DNA of 64,000 bases from BD2-11 clade cluster bacterium bin43 (GCA_002238605.1 MPMR01000004.1:1-64000), one strand, 5' to 3'. Shown: positions 36,249 through 45,036, numbered from the stretch's first letter. The notes: generated by a model not told the origin, from the letters alone. Translations and numbers: made by a program.

Positions 36249-38402
36249 TCATCTCGCCAGCGGATCCGGCCGCAGCTGGAACTGGAGAACCTTGCTGGGC
36301 GTGCCCTTGCCGCCCTCCATGTGGAACGGCGCGCGCGTGCTCACGGTCGCCCACAGCCCCCTTCCCTTCCAGCCGCCGTCCGGGTCATCGATGCGGCCGT
36401 CCAGCCACTTGGTGTAGAAGCCGAGCGGATACGGGACGCGCAGGACGATCCATTCCCCATCCACCAGGGCCAGCAGCCCTTCGGAGGCGTTGCCGGTGTT
36501 GATGGACACGTTCTCGCCGAGCCCGAAGACGTTGAACTGATCGACCCAGGTGTAGTAGCTCGCCTCGGCGCTGCCGGGCGCGCTCACGCCCCGGATCTGC
36601 GGCAGCGGCTCGCGATGGAAGGTCCAGCCCTCGGGGCAGTGCTGGCCCGTTGCCTCGGGGCCGTTGAGCGGGCCCGTGCACTTCGTGCGGTCGAAGCTGG
36701 CCATGTGCCCGCTGGCGAGCGCCACCCACAACACACCGTTCCGGTCAATGTCCCCGCCGCGCGGCGAGAACCCTTCGATGGGCGCGCCCGACGCGTCGAG
36801 GGGCAGCTCGTACAGCTCGGCGAGCGCCGTGGCCGGGGGGTTCGCGCCCGGATCCAGCCGGACCACCGCCCCCGGATAGCCGAGCGACGTCGCCCATACC
36901 GAACCGTCTGGAGCGGGCGCCACCGAGTAGAAGCCGGCCACGACCCGCTTGTCCATCGTGGGGTCGACCGGCTCGCTGGGCTCGACGTAGTCGTCCCGCC
37001 GGCCGTTGCCGTTGGTATCGAGGATGAGCGCGGTCCAGCCCTGGGAAGCCTCCTCGTCGCCGGTCTCCTCGAACATCCTCGTGTTCAGCCAGCCGACGAC
37101 CTGCCCGCCGCCGCTCGTCCAGAGCGTGTTGTCCTCGTCCTCCGCGAACATGAGGTGGTGCGTGCTGAAACAGGTGCGGATGTGCGTGAGCTCCTGCGTC
37201 TCTGGATCCCACAGCTGCAGATGGCGCCGGGCGCTGTTCGTCGGGAAGAGCAGGGCCGACGGATGCTCCGATCCCTCGCGGCAGAAGTCCGGATTCTCCG
37301 GAGGCGCCACCGTGGACGTGAGCCAGAGCCGCCCGCGCTCGTCCAGCATCGGGTTGTGGACGTTGTTCTTGCTGGTCCAGATAACCTCGTCCCCCCAGTA
37401 GGGCGACGGCTCGGGCATGCCCGGACCCGAAGCGGGCTGCGTGCCCGGATCGCGGACGGTCAGCGGGATCTGGCTCGACGCGTTGCCCACCGGATCAAGC
37501 ACCGGTACGTAGTCCGCGCTGGCCTCCAGCGCCCCGTAGATGGGCCCGTATGCGTTGACCGTGGGATCGCGCCGGTCGGTGGAAACCTCGTCGTGCAGGT
37601 AGGCCTTCGGATCCGCCCAGTCCCACAGCGTGACGACGACATTGCGCTCGATGCCCTCAGGCCGCGGAGGCGCCTCCGCCGGCACCTCGCCCGCCGCGAT
37701 GCGGTCGGTCCAGTCCGCGAACATCTCGAGCATCCGCTGCCGGCCCATGCGGTCGAAGCCGCCGCTCATCCCGCCACCGGCCTGCCCGGACTTGATGCGC
37801 CGGTCCCACGCGTCCACGGACGACGCGAACTCGCCCAGCTCCGCCGGGATGTTCCGGGTGCCGAGGCCGCCCATCTGATGGCATGCCGTGCAGTTGCCCG
37901 ATTTCAGGAGCCGCATGAGCTGCGCCTGGTGCTCGAGGTTCGGCGAGATCCCGTTGCCCGCATCGCCAGTCCCCGGAAACTCGTGATCCTCCGGCACCTG
38001 GAGCAGCGACAGCCAGTAGCCGGCCGGATAGTACTCCGCCGCTGCCCGGGCGTCGGGAGCCGGCACCGCCGTCAGGTCCAGATCGGTGCCGGGCGAAGCG
38101 CTAACCTTGTCGGAATCGACCAGGCCGTAGCCGCGCACCCATACGTCGTAGCTCGCTCCGGGGAGGTCAGGGAGCAGATATCGGCCGTCGTCGTCGGTGA
38201 CGACTATCCGGGCGAAGCGCGTTGGAAGGTCCGTCGTTTCCGCGATCACCCAGACGCCGGCCTCGGGTCCGTTTGCTCCGGTCACGACACCGCTGATGTC
38301 GTCGGTGAGGACGTCGGATGACTCGCCGGCGGGCTCACATGCGGTTAGTGCGGCCAAGACCGCGAGGGCGCCGACGCGCTGGGGTATCGTCCAATTCCGC
38401 AT
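36249..38402 (-). CDS. Lipoprotein with carboxypeptidase-regulatory, c-type haem and propeller parts
   Basis: This 717-residue secreted protein starts at an ATG at 38402 after a GGAGG site. Its signal ends in a lipobox (LAALTAC, cysteine 22). Three parts follow. The first is an Ig-like CarboxypepD_reg domain (ISGVVTGANGPEAGVWV, YLLPDLPGASYDVWVRGYGL). The second has a single CTACH haem-binding motif (residues 171-175) in a context like a cytochrome c domain. The third is a long propeller-like C-terminal part (NVHNPMLDERGRLWLTSTV, GGQVVGWLNTRMFEETG). It may pass electrons during oxidation of an unknown substrate. Confidence 0.8.
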   Translation of the reverse strand: MRNWTIPQRVGALAVLAALTACEPAGESSDVLTDDISGVVTGANGPEAGVWVIAETTDLPTRFARIVVTDDDGRYLLPDLPGASYDVWVRGYGLVDSDKVSASPGTDLDLTAVPAPDARAAAEYYPAGYWLSLLQVPEDHEFPGTGDAGNGISPNLEHQAQLMRLLKSGNCTACHQMGGLGTRNIPAELGEFASSVDAWDRRIKSGQAGGGMSGGFDRMGRQRMLEMFADWTDRIAAGEVPAEAPPRPEGIERNVVVTLWDWADPKAYLHDEVSTDRRDPTVNAYGPIYGALEASADYVPVLDPVGNASSQIPLTVRDPGTQPASGPGMPEPSPYWGDEVIWTSKNNVHNPMLDERGRLWLTSTVAPPENPDFCREGSEHPSALLFPTNSARRHLQLWDPETQELTHIRTCFSTHHLMFAEDEDNTLWTSGGGQVVGWLNTRMFEETGDEEASQGWTALILDTNGNGRRDDYVEPSEPVDPTMDKRVVAGFYSVAPAPDGSVWATSLGYPGAVVRLDPGANPPATALAELYELPLDASGAPIEGFSPRGGDIDRNGVLWVALASGHMASFDRTKCTGPLNGPEATGQHCPEGWTFHREPLPQIRGVSAPGSAEASYYTWVDQFNVFGLGENVSINTGNASEGLLALVDGEWIVLRVPYPLGFYTKWLDGRIDDPDGGWKGRGLWATVSTRAPFHMEGGKGTPSKVLQFQLRPDPLAR

Positions 38403-38507
38403 TTCACTCCTCCCGCTCAGGCTCCCGAAGACAGGCAACTCGGGTACTCTGACTGATAGGCTGGAGCGTGCTGACGGGCCAGCGACGAGGATTCGGGCTT
38501 TGTACCC

Positions 38508-39206
38508 TTAGTCGCCGCCTCCCGCGCGACGTGGGGTCTTCCCCGACGGACCAGCTCGATAGGAACCACTGGGCTCCGGCCTGTCGGTCAGGATTCCCGA
38601 CACCGATCCCTCCGACTGCCGCTGCACGTAGCTGAGCGCTGCCCGAGCCAGCAACCCGGAACGCGACTGTCGTTCTCGAACGGCCGCCTGATCCACGATG
38701 GCCAACACGCGTTCCGGCAACGTGATGTTGATGCGCCTGCTCTTGCTGGAGAGTCTTGAGATATCCACGGTGACGATGGCCCACACGCCACCCCGGTAAT
38801 CGTCGTTTGCCTGGTGTTCTTCGAGCGACAAACGGGGCGGCACGGGCTCGCCGTCCATCAGCAGCCCTTCGATATGGCATGCGATCGCTTCGCGGGCGGA
38901 TTCGATCGCCTCGTCAAGCGTGCCACCGGCCGAGAAACAGCCGGGAAGATCCGGCACCGTGACGCCGTACCCGCTGCATGCGTCCTTGTGAATCACGATC
39001 GGAAAGCGCATCAGCGGCCCTCCCATTTTCCAGTTGGCCTGGCTATAGATGCTGCGGAGCGTCCCCACGGGGACATCCTTGCTGGGGTGCTTCACCGTTA
39101 CTCGGCCGGGCTTGTCAGGATGAATGAATTGGTGGTGGCTTCCACGGGTGTTTCGAAGCATCCAGCCATCCGCCACCAATTTTCGGATGATTTCCCGGCT
39201 CGACAT
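38508..39206 (-). CDS. HicA-HicB toxin-antitoxin fused in one reading frame
   Basis: One open frame of 232 codons joins a complete HicA domain to a complete HicB domain. HicA covers residues 1-61, starting MSSREIIRKLVADGWML, with the catalytic histidine in RGSHHQFIHP and KHPSKDVPVGTLRSI. No stop codon separates the two. HicB begins at an internal ATG (residue 66, position 39011) with a GGGAGG site just upstream and the family pattern VTVPDLPGCFSAGGTLDEAI. Its ribbon-helix-helix end includes RRINITLPERVLAIVD. The cell may make a fusion, a separate antitoxin, or both. The promoter at 39207-39242 starts at the first codon. Confidence 0.85.
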   Translation of the reverse strand: MSSREIIRKLVADGWMLRNTRGSHHQFIHPDKPGRVTVKHPSKDVPVGTLRSIYSQANWKMGGPLMRFPIVIHKDACSGYGVTVPDLPGCFSAGGTLDEAIESAREAIACHIEGLLMDGEPVPPRLSLEEHQANDDYRGGVWAIVTVDISRLSSKSRRINITLPERVLAIVDQAAVRERQSRSGLLARAALSYVQRQSEGSVSGILTDRPEPSGSYRAGPSGKTPRRAGGGD

Positions 39207-39242
39207 GGTGTGTATTATACACATCACCGCTGGCCGTCTCAA
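39207..39242 (-). promoter_or_regulatory. Promoter and palindromic operator of the fused hicAB gene
   Basis: On the minus strand, TTGAGA (39242-39237) and TATAAT (39219-39214) are exactly 17 bases apart. The -10 box lies in the palindrome TGTGTATAATACACA (39223-39209), a probable operator. Transcription should begin about seven bases further, at the hicA start codon at 39206, suggesting leaderless mRNA. Confidence 0.8.
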
Positions 39243-39315
39243 GGAAGTGACGAGAGCCGGAATGACCAGGTGGTGGTAGATTTCCCAGGGTCCAACTACC
39301 AAGGAGAAGCTGGTC

Positions 39316-39603
39316 ATGGCCATGGCTAACCCGCCACACCCGGGTGGCATCGTCAAGCGGCAGTGTCTCGAACCCCTGGGGCTGACCGTGACCCGCGCCG
39401 CGAAGGGTCTGGGCGTTACCCGGCAGGCGCTTTCGGAACTGGTGAACGAACGAACGGGGGTTTCGGTGGAGATGGCCATAAGATTGTCGAAGGCCTTCGG
39501 CTCTACGCCGGAAACCTGGCTGGGAATGCAGACGGCCTACGATCTCTGGCAGGCCCGCGACCGCGGCCGGGAAATCGCCGTAGAACGTTTCGTTGCGGCG
39601 TGA
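39316..39603 (+). CDS. higA: HigA-family antitoxin without a HigB neighbour
   Basis: This 95-residue protein begins HPGGIVKRQCLEPLGLTV and carries the Xre-like helix-turn-helix of HigA/VapI proteins (AAKGLGVTRQALSELVNERT, then EMAIRLSKAFGSTPETW). A ribosome site AAGGAG precedes the ATG at 39316. The gene for the usual toxin HigB, which normally lies just upstream, is absent: the space holds only the divergent hicAB promoter. It may be a lone regulator. The stop overlaps the GTG start of the next gene. Confidence 0.85.
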   Translation: MAMANPPHPGGIVKRQCLEPLGLTVTRAAKGLGVTRQALSELVNERTGVSVEMAIRLSKAFGSTPETWLGMQTAYDLWQARDRGREIAVERFVAA

Positions 39604-40007
39604 AACCCAAACTCCTCTCGGGCGGGAACCCCCAGATTCCCAAGGGCGATGGCGATGCACCCGTGCAGGCCTACCTTGCGGCCATGCCCGGCTGGAAACG
39701 CGAGGTCGGCCGCTACCTCGACACGCTGATCGAGCGCAACGTGCCCGGTGTCCGCAAGGCCGTCCGATGGAACACGCCCTTCTACGGCATCGAAGGCCAA
39801 GGCTGGTTCCTCGCCTACCACTGCTTCACGAAGTACGTCAAGGTGACCTTCCTCAACGGCGCCTCGCTGCGTCCCGTTCCGCCGGTCATTTCAAGGCATG
39901 AGGACGTGCGCTACTTCCACATCCACGAGGAAGACGAGCCCGACGAGGAGCTCCTGGTGAACTGGGTCAAGCAGGCGTCCGCGCTGCCCGGGGACGACGT
40001 CTTCTAG
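39600..40007 (+). CDS. DUF1801 (YdhG-like) domain protein
   Basis: This 135-residue product is read from a GTG at 39600 that overlaps the HigA stop (GTGA), so it is probably co-translated with HigA. The family pattern is VRKAVRWNTPFYGIEGQGWF, then FTKYVKVTFLNGASL, a compact alpha/beta fold related to iron-chaperone-like proteins. The function is unknown. Its stop lies in a CTAG that also forms the stop of the convergent FG-GAP gene. Confidence 0.75.
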   Translation: MKPKLLSGGNPQIPKGDGDAPVQAYLAAMPGWKREVGRYLDTLIERNVPGVRKAVRWNTPFYGIEGQGWFLAYHCFTKYVKVTFLNGASLRPVPPVISRHEDVRYFHIHEEDEPDEELLVNWVKQASALPGDDVF

Positions 40008-41143
40008 TCGCGTCCGGGCGCGACATTCGCGAAGAGTCCGTTCGGCGCGCCTGAGTTCGCGGTCACGATGTCCGGGAACCCGTCGCCGTTCAGATCGCCG
40101 ACCCCCAACCCGTAGGTCGCGCAGTCGACGCACCCGAAGCGGAATTCGTCGAACTTCGGGGGCCCGCCGCCCCGGTTGAAGTAGACGGCGTTCCGCGCGC
40201 CCACGTTCGCAACGACGATGTCCGGGTTTCCGTCGAGATCCACGTCCGCGAGGTGGACCGCGTAACTCTCGTCGTCGTCCGCCCCGAACGGCAGGCTGCG
40301 CTCGAACCCTCCCGAGCCGTCACCGAAGTACACCGCGTTCGGCTCGCCGATGTTCGCCGTGACGATGTCAAGCGCGCCGTCGCCGTCCACGTCGCCCACC
40401 GCCACTCCGCGCGTCTCGTCGCTCCCGGTGCCGTACCCGCTCACCCGATCGAAACTGCCACCATCGTTCCAGTGGATGGTGTTCGCTCCACCGTCCCGGT
40501 TGGCGAGCACGAGGTCGGAGTCCCCGTCGCCGTCGAGGTCCGCGGCAACGACATCGATGGTCGAGTCGTCCCCGGCCCCGAACGGCGCCCCCTCGCCGAA
40601 GGCCCCCGAGCCGTCTCCATGGAAGATGAAGTTCTGGCGGCCCCGGTTGACCACCAGGATGTCCATGTGTCCATCGCTGTCCAGATCGGCCAGCGTCAGG
40701 CTTCGCGTCGAACTTGGCGTGCCGAACGTGGCTCCGGCTTCGAAATGGCCCTTCCCGTCGTTCATGAAGAGGAGGCTCCGCGTGCGGTCGTTTCCCACCG
40801 CGACGTCCAGGTCTCCGTCTCCATCGAAATCGGCGAGCGGAACGGCATAGCTGCCGGCCTCCTCCTCACCCAGCCGCCGCGCCAGGGTGAAGGCGGCTCC
40901 CCCGTCGTTGAAGTAGACCCGATTCTGCTCGGCCCAGTGGCGGCCGTTGGCGACGACGACGTCCAGCGTGCCGTCACCGTTCACGTCGCCGAGGCTCACC
41001 GAGGCCGTCAGTTCGCTGCCGCCGCCGAGCGACCTGAGGGGGCGGAAGGTGCGCTCCTGGCCGGCGAGGGGGTTCGCGGCGAGGGAGGGTGCGAGGAGGG
41101 TCAGCAGCAGGCCGGCGACCTGCAATCTCGTCCGATTCCTCAT
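40004..41143 (-). CDS. Secreted FG-GAP/VCBS-repeat beta-propeller protein
   Basis: This 379-residue protein has a signal peptide (VAGLLLTLLAPSLAANPLAG). At least seven calcium-binding blades follow, with the pattern LGDVNGDGTLDVVVANG, LADFDGDGDLDVAVGND and LADLDSDGHMDILVVNRG, as in integrin-like FG-GAP proteins. The start is the ATG at 41143, behind GGAGAGGACAC. These proteins are extracellular and their partners are usually unknown. Its stop overlaps the DUF1801 stop tail to tail. Confidence 0.85.
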   Translation of the reverse strand: MRNRTRLQVAGLLLTLLAPSLAANPLAGQERTFRPLRSLGGGSELTASVSLGDVNGDGTLDVVVANGRHWAEQNRVYFNDGGAAFTLARRLGEEEAGSYAVPLADFDGDGDLDVAVGNDRTRSLLFMNDGKGHFEAGATFGTPSSTRSLTLADLDSDGHMDILVVNRGRQNFIFHGDGSGAFGEGAPFGAGDDSTIDVVAADLDGDGDSDLVLANRDGGANTIHWNDGGSFDRVSGYGTGSDETRGVAVGDVDGDGALDIVTANIGEPNAVYFGDGSGGFERSLPFGADDDESYAVHLADVDLDGNPDIVVANVGARNAVYFNRGGGPPKFDEFRFGCVDCATYGLGVGDLNGDGFPDIVTANSGAPNGLFANVAPGRD

Positions 41144-41356
41144 GTGTCCTCTCCTGCCAAGGCGGTTCGACGCTTGGAACTCCAGTGCCCGAATTGATAG
41201 AGCAGGGCACGATGCAAGGCCAGTGACCGCGAAGTCCCACTCCGCCATTCTCCCGCCCGCCCATGGAACCCATCGTCCTTCCGAGATCACCGAAGGACGC
41301 GGAGGCCTGACCCGAGACCGACTCGTCGTCCTTCCCGGCCACGAAAACCGCGGACC

Positions 41357-42340
41357 ATGGCCCGGACGCGAAACCGGCGCAGGAAACGGAAGCACGATGC
41401 TTCCTACAAGAAGATCTTCGCCCACAGGCGCACCATCGGGGACCTCCTGCGCGGATTCGCCGGCAAGCTCGCCCGGCACCTCGACTTCTCGACGCTGGAA
41501 CGGCTCCCGGCCAGCTTCGTCACCGAGCACCTGGGCCAGCGACACGCCGACATGTTGTGGAAGATCCAGACCGCCAATGGAGGTTGGCTCTACCTGCTCA
41601 TCTTGCTGGAGTTTCAGTCCACGATCGACTATGACATGGCCCTGCGGATGCTCGACTACACGGTTCGCGTGCTGCAGGGTCTCGGCAGCGACGAACGGGG
41701 CCCCGGTGGCAAGTATCCGCCCCTCCTGCCTGTCGTCATCTACAACGGCGAGGGGCGCTGGACAGCTGCGGCAGACACCGGTGAACTGTTCGCCTCGATG
41801 CCTGACGAGCTGCTTGGGTACCGCCCCCGACATCAGTATCTTCTGCTGGACCTCAGGGCGCTTGATCCCACTGTGTTGCCACCGGAGAATGTCGTCTCGC
41901 TGATCGCGATGCTCGAGCAGGCTCGGTCACAGGGACAGCTTGAGAAGTTGGGGGCTTCGCTGGCGGACTGGCTTCTGCGAGTCGGAGAGACGAGGCTGCT
42001 CGACAGTTTCGTGGCATGGATCACACAGGTGCTGGCGCGAACCGACGCGGCGGGCAGGACGCTCGAATTGCGGACCAGGAGCGAGGAGGAAAGAACGATG
42101 TCGACGTTGGCCGAGCGGGTCAGGAAGTGGGGCGACGAGCTCAATCAGCAGTGGCTGGAGAAGGGGGAGCGGCAGATGGTCTCCCGGCTGGCTGCCCGCA
42201 GATTCGGTCCTGGCATCGCCGAGCAGCTCTCCCCGTTGCTCGATAAGCTGTCGGACCCGGATAGCATCGCCGCGGTCGCCGCCATGGTGTTTGAATGCGA
42301 GAACGGCGCGGACTTCATCGCGCGGGCACATGAGGTGTAG
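41357..42340 (+). CDS. Rpn/YhgA-like recombination-promoting nuclease family protein
   Basis: This 327-residue protein opens with the family pattern HDASYKKIFAHRRTIGDLL. A PD-(D/E)XK-like core follows: RHADMLWKIQTANGGWLYLL then ILLEFQSTIDYDMALRM, with the D and E-x-Q of YhgA-type proteins. The second half holds a helical region with EERTMSTLAERVRKWGDELNQ. Related Rpn proteins cut DNA and promote recombination, and are often exchanged between genomes. There is no clear operon. Confidence 0.85.
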   Translation: MARTRNRRRKRKHDASYKKIFAHRRTIGDLLRGFAGKLARHLDFSTLERLPASFVTEHLGQRHADMLWKIQTANGGWLYLLILLEFQSTIDYDMALRMLDYTVRVLQGLGSDERGPGGKYPPLLPVVIYNGEGRWTAAADTGELFASMPDELLGYRPRHQYLLLDLRALDPTVLPPENVVSLIAMLEQARSQGQLEKLGASLADWLLRVGETRLLDSFVAWITQVLARTDAAGRTLELRTRSEEERTMSTLAERVRKWGDELNQQWLEKGERQMVSRLAARRFGPGIAEQLSPLLDKLSDPDSIAAVAAMVFECENGADFIARAHEV

Positions 42341-42366
42341 GGTTCGGCACCAGTCGCTCCCGCCCC

Positions 42367-43641
42367 TCAATACCCCAACACCCCCGGCAACCACAACACC
42401 ACCCCCGGCACCACCGCGACCACGACGGTAAGCCCCAACATCAGCGCCAGGTACGGCCACAGCGGCCGCGCCACCTCCGCCGGCTCGACGCCGCCCACCG
42501 AGCAGGCCACCAGCAGGCTCACGCCCACGGGCGGCAGGAACACGGAGATGCCCTGGGTCGCCACGATGACGGCGCCATAGTGCACAGGGTCGATCCCGAG
42601 TTGGGTCGCCAGGGGCAGCAGGATCGGCGTCAGCAGAACCACCGCGGGCACACCCTCGAGGATCGCGCCCAGCGGGAGGAAGACGAGGATCGTGAGGATC
42701 ATGAAGCCCGCTTGGCCGCCTCCCATCCCCGCGACCGATGCCGCCAGCGTCTGCGGCACTTGCGTGACGGCAAGCACCCAGCCCAGCAGGCGCGCCGCGC
42801 CCACCACGAACAACACCATCCCCGACACCATGGCGGTCTGGACGACCTTGGCCCACAGGTCGCGGGCGGTGAGGGACCGGTACACCAGCCCGGCCAACAG
42901 CAGCGCGTAGGCGACGGCAACCGCGGCGGCCTCCGTGGGCGTGAAGAGCCCGAAGCGGATGCCGCCCAGGATGACCACGATCATGAAGAGAGGGAGCACC
43001 GCGTCCCCCGCCGCGCGCCGGACTTCCGCGAAGGATGCGCGCTCCCCGGCAGGCCATCCCTGCCTGCGCGCCTGCCATCCGATCTGCGTCATCAGGCCCA
43101 CGGCGATCAGGAGCGCGGGCACGATCGAGGCGACGAACAGGGCGCCGATGGAGACTTGGCCGATGACGCCGTAGACGACCATCACGATGGCCGGCGGAAT
43201 GAGGATTCCCATCCCGCACGCGGCAGAGACGATGGCGGTGGCGCGCGCGCGACCGTACCCGTTCGCGGTCAACTGGGGCACCATGATGCCACCGATGGCG
43301 GCCGCGTCCGCGGACGTGGAGCCCGACACCCCCGAGAAGAACATCTCGGCCATGATCACCACCTGCCCGAGCCCTCCGGGGAGGTGTCCCACGAGCGCCT
43401 GCGCCAGCGTCACCAGGCGGCGGCTGATCCCCCCGACGTCCATCAGGAAACCGGCGAGGATGAAGAGGGGGACGGCGAGCATGGGGAAGGAGTCCATCCC
43501 CGCGACGATCTGCTGCGGGATGATGACGAGCGGGAGGTCCGCCACCACGATGGCGACAACGGCCGCGATCGCGAGCGCAAAGCCGATGGGCACGGCGGCC
43601 AGCACCAGCAGGCCGAAGATGCCAAGGAGGAACGCGCCCAT
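42367..43641 (-). CDS. dctM: TRAP transporter large permease (DctM-type)
   Basis: This 424-residue inner-membrane subunit has about twelve transmembrane segments, including FPMLAVPLFILAGFLMDVGG, the MFFSGVSGSTSADAAAIGGI signature and the C-terminal GISVFLPPVGVSLLVACSVG. It forms the transport core of a tripartite ATP-independent periplasmic transporter, driven by sodium or another ion gradient. Its ATG overlaps the stop of the small subunit gene (TGATG). The ligand is decided by the binding protein, probably the one encoded at 45.0-46.2 kb. Confidence 0.9.
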   Translation of the reverse strand: MGAFLLGIFGLLVLAAVPIGFALAIAAVVAIVVADLPLVIIPQQIVAGMDSFPMLAVPLFILAGFLMDVGGISRRLVTLAQALVGHLPGGLGQVVIMAEMFFSGVSGSTSADAAAIGGIMVPQLTANGYGRARATAIVSAACGMGILIPPAIVMVVYGVIGQVSIGALFVASIVPALLIAVGLMTQIGWQARRQGWPAGERASFAEVRRAAGDAVLPLFMIVVILGGIRFGLFTPTEAAAVAVAYALLLAGLVYRSLTARDLWAKVVQTAMVSGMVLFVVGAARLLGWVLAVTQVPQTLAASVAGMGGGQAGFMILTILVFLPLGAILEGVPAVVLLTPILLPLATQLGIDPVHYGAVIVATQGISVFLPPVGVSLLVACSVGGVEPAEVARPLWPYLALMLGLTVVVAVVPGVVLWLPGVLGY

Positions 43642-44114
43642 CAGCCGGAGTCCTCCCTGACCCATCCCGCCACCATGTGCACCACCATCAGCACCCCGGA
43701 CACCGGCGCAGCCGCGTAGACCAACGCGACAGGCAGGTTCAGTGCCGGAGACCGCTCTCCCATGGTGAGGTCCATGAGGGCGATCCCGGTGCCGATGAGC
43801 AGGAGCGAGAAGAGCAGCACAGCCGCCCGCGCGAACGTCTCCACGACCCTCTTCGCGCTCGGAGCCAACGCCTTCGTGACCTGATCGAACCCGAAATGCG
43901 CCCGATGCTCCACCGCCAGCGACGCCCCCAGCAGCGACACCCAGATGAAGCAGAAGCGCGAGACCTCCTCGCTCCACGGATTCGGGTACGCGAAGAGGTA
44001 GCGCATGAGGACCTGGAGGAGAACCACGGCAGCGACCGTGATCACGAGCCCGCCGGCGGCAAAGGTCTCGAACCGAACCAGAGCCCTGTTCAGGGCGCGG
44101 AGACGTCGGGTCAT
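43641..44114 (-). CDS. dctQ: TRAP transporter small permease (DctQ-type)
   Basis: This 157-residue inner-membrane protein has four transmembrane segments (VITVAAVVLLQVLMRYLFA; FCFIWVSLLGASLAVEHRAH). The conserved W-S-E-E (PWSEEVSRF) of DctQ subunits is present. It works with the large permease and overlaps its start. The expected upstream partner, the binding protein, is separated from it by an inserted toxin-antitoxin pair. Confidence 0.88.
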   Translation of the reverse strand: MTRRLRALNRALVRFETFAAGGLVITVAAVVLLQVLMRYLFAYPNPWSEEVSRFCFIWVSLLGASLAVEHRAHFGFDQVTKALAPSAKRVVETFARAAVLLFSLLLIGTGIALMDLTMGERSPALNLPVALVYAAAPVSGVLMVVHMVAGWVREDSG

Positions 44115-44239
44115 GCGCTCATCGCCCAGGCTCGCGGAATCGGCACTCCGCCTCGGTCCGCGTCATCTGCTTGCTACCTCGGCCCGCGTCACTCGCTTAG
44201 CGCCTCGGGTCCGTGCGCTGTCTTTCCGCTTACATCCTG

Positions 44240-44266
44240 TTTTACGCATTTTACGTATTTTACGCA
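44240..44266. repeat. Three tandem 9-bp repeats
   Basis: Three copies of TTTTACG(C/T)A stand in tandem in the 260-bp gap between the yafQ-type toxin gene and dctQ. The gap holds no gene I recognise. The low-GC block differs from its surroundings and could bind a protein or serve as promoter DNA for dctQM. Confidence 0.7.
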
Positions 44267-44374
44267 TTCCGACCGGTTACCTGGGCTGAACGCTCGAAGC
44301 CATCGCGTCATTCGCTCGCGGTTTCGGCCCCCGTCAGCTTGTGGAAACAGAGGCAGGCCCCTGGGCTGGGGGGG

Positions 44375-44725
44375 TCACTCAAACAGTTCGGCGTGAGTAC
44401 CGGCTCGGGCAAAATAGATGGACCCGCCTGGCCCGTCTGTGTCGTCGACACGATAGATCAGCAGGAAATCACCGCCGACGTGACATTCCCGGTAGCGGGC
44501 CCATGACCCTTTGAGCGCGTGATCTCTCCGTTCGGGACCCAGCGGAGCATCATTGGCGATGAGAAGGAGCATCACCGATTTCAGCCGATTCATGTCGAAT
44601 CGGCCGGAACGCGAAAGCCGCCTCCAGTCCTTGAGGAATTGGCGGGCGTAGTCAACCCGCCGCGGCAGCCGAGCCCCCTTACTCGCGGGAGGCTTCTTCA
44701 AGCTCCGCAAACATCTCGTCGGCAC
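44375..44725 (-). CDS. YafQ/RelE-family mRNA interferase toxin
   Basis: This toxin frame of up to 116 codons has the YafQ core. VDYARQFLKDWRRLSRSGRF leads to LIANDAPLGPERRDHALKG and ECHVGGDFLLIYRVDD. It ends ARAGTHAELF; the His residues of the family active site are present. The GTG at 44725 lies inside the antitoxin gene; a later start after AAGGGGG is possible, since the family usually begins just before the VDYARQF segment. It forms an operon with the DinJ-like antitoxin upstream and looks intact. Confidence 0.85.
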   Translation of the reverse strand: MPTRCLRSLKKPPASKGARLPRRVDYARQFLKDWRRLSRSGRFDMNRLKSVMLLLIANDAPLGPERRDHALKGSWARYRECHVGGDFLLIYRVDDTDGPGGSIYFARAGTHAELFE

Positions 44726-44960
44726 TCATGAGTCGCGCAGCCCGCGTCTTCACCATCTCGTCGACCTCGGCCATGGCCTGCCGGGTTTGCGCGTTCGGTA
44801 CCTTGAGTTCGAGCGGGAAGGCCTGATCTACGGCAATTCGGTGGAAGAGCAGCCGTACAGCCTGCGACGCGGTCATCCCCATCGCCGCCAGCGCCGTCGT
44901 CGCCTTCCGCTTCATTTCGGTGTCCATCCGAACGTGTAGCATCGAACTGTGTGCCTTCAT
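44679..44960 (-). CDS. DinJ/RelB-type antitoxin
   Basis: This 93-residue antitoxin has an N-terminal ribbon-helix-helix region (MLHVRMDTEMKRKATTALAA, then MTASQAVRLLFHRIA). The C-terminal toxin-binding tail is acidic (SADEMFAELEEASRE). An AGGAGG ribosome site precedes the ATG at 44960. An inverted repeat TCTCATTTGAGA (44975-44986) lies just before and may be the operator for autorepression. The module sits between the TRAP binding-protein gene and the permease genes. The first 62 or so bases are shared with the lipoprotein gene start at 2.76 kb. Confidence 0.9.
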   Translation of the reverse strand: MKAHSSMLHVRMDTEMKRKATTALAAMGMTASQAVRLLFHRIAVDQAFPLELKVPNAQTRQAMAEVDEMVKTRAARLMSADEMFAELEEASRE

Positions 44961-45036
44961 CTCGGCCTCCTGTATCTCATTTGAGACAAAATGCCTTTCC
45001 ATGGCGACCGACGTCAACCCGAGGCCGCGCTCAGGT

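Noticed and set aside
39224-39315. Possible HigB C-terminal relic (RNDQVVVDF) before higA
   Set aside because: Too short and too weak to tell from chance; the frame is not continuous with any HigB-like segment.
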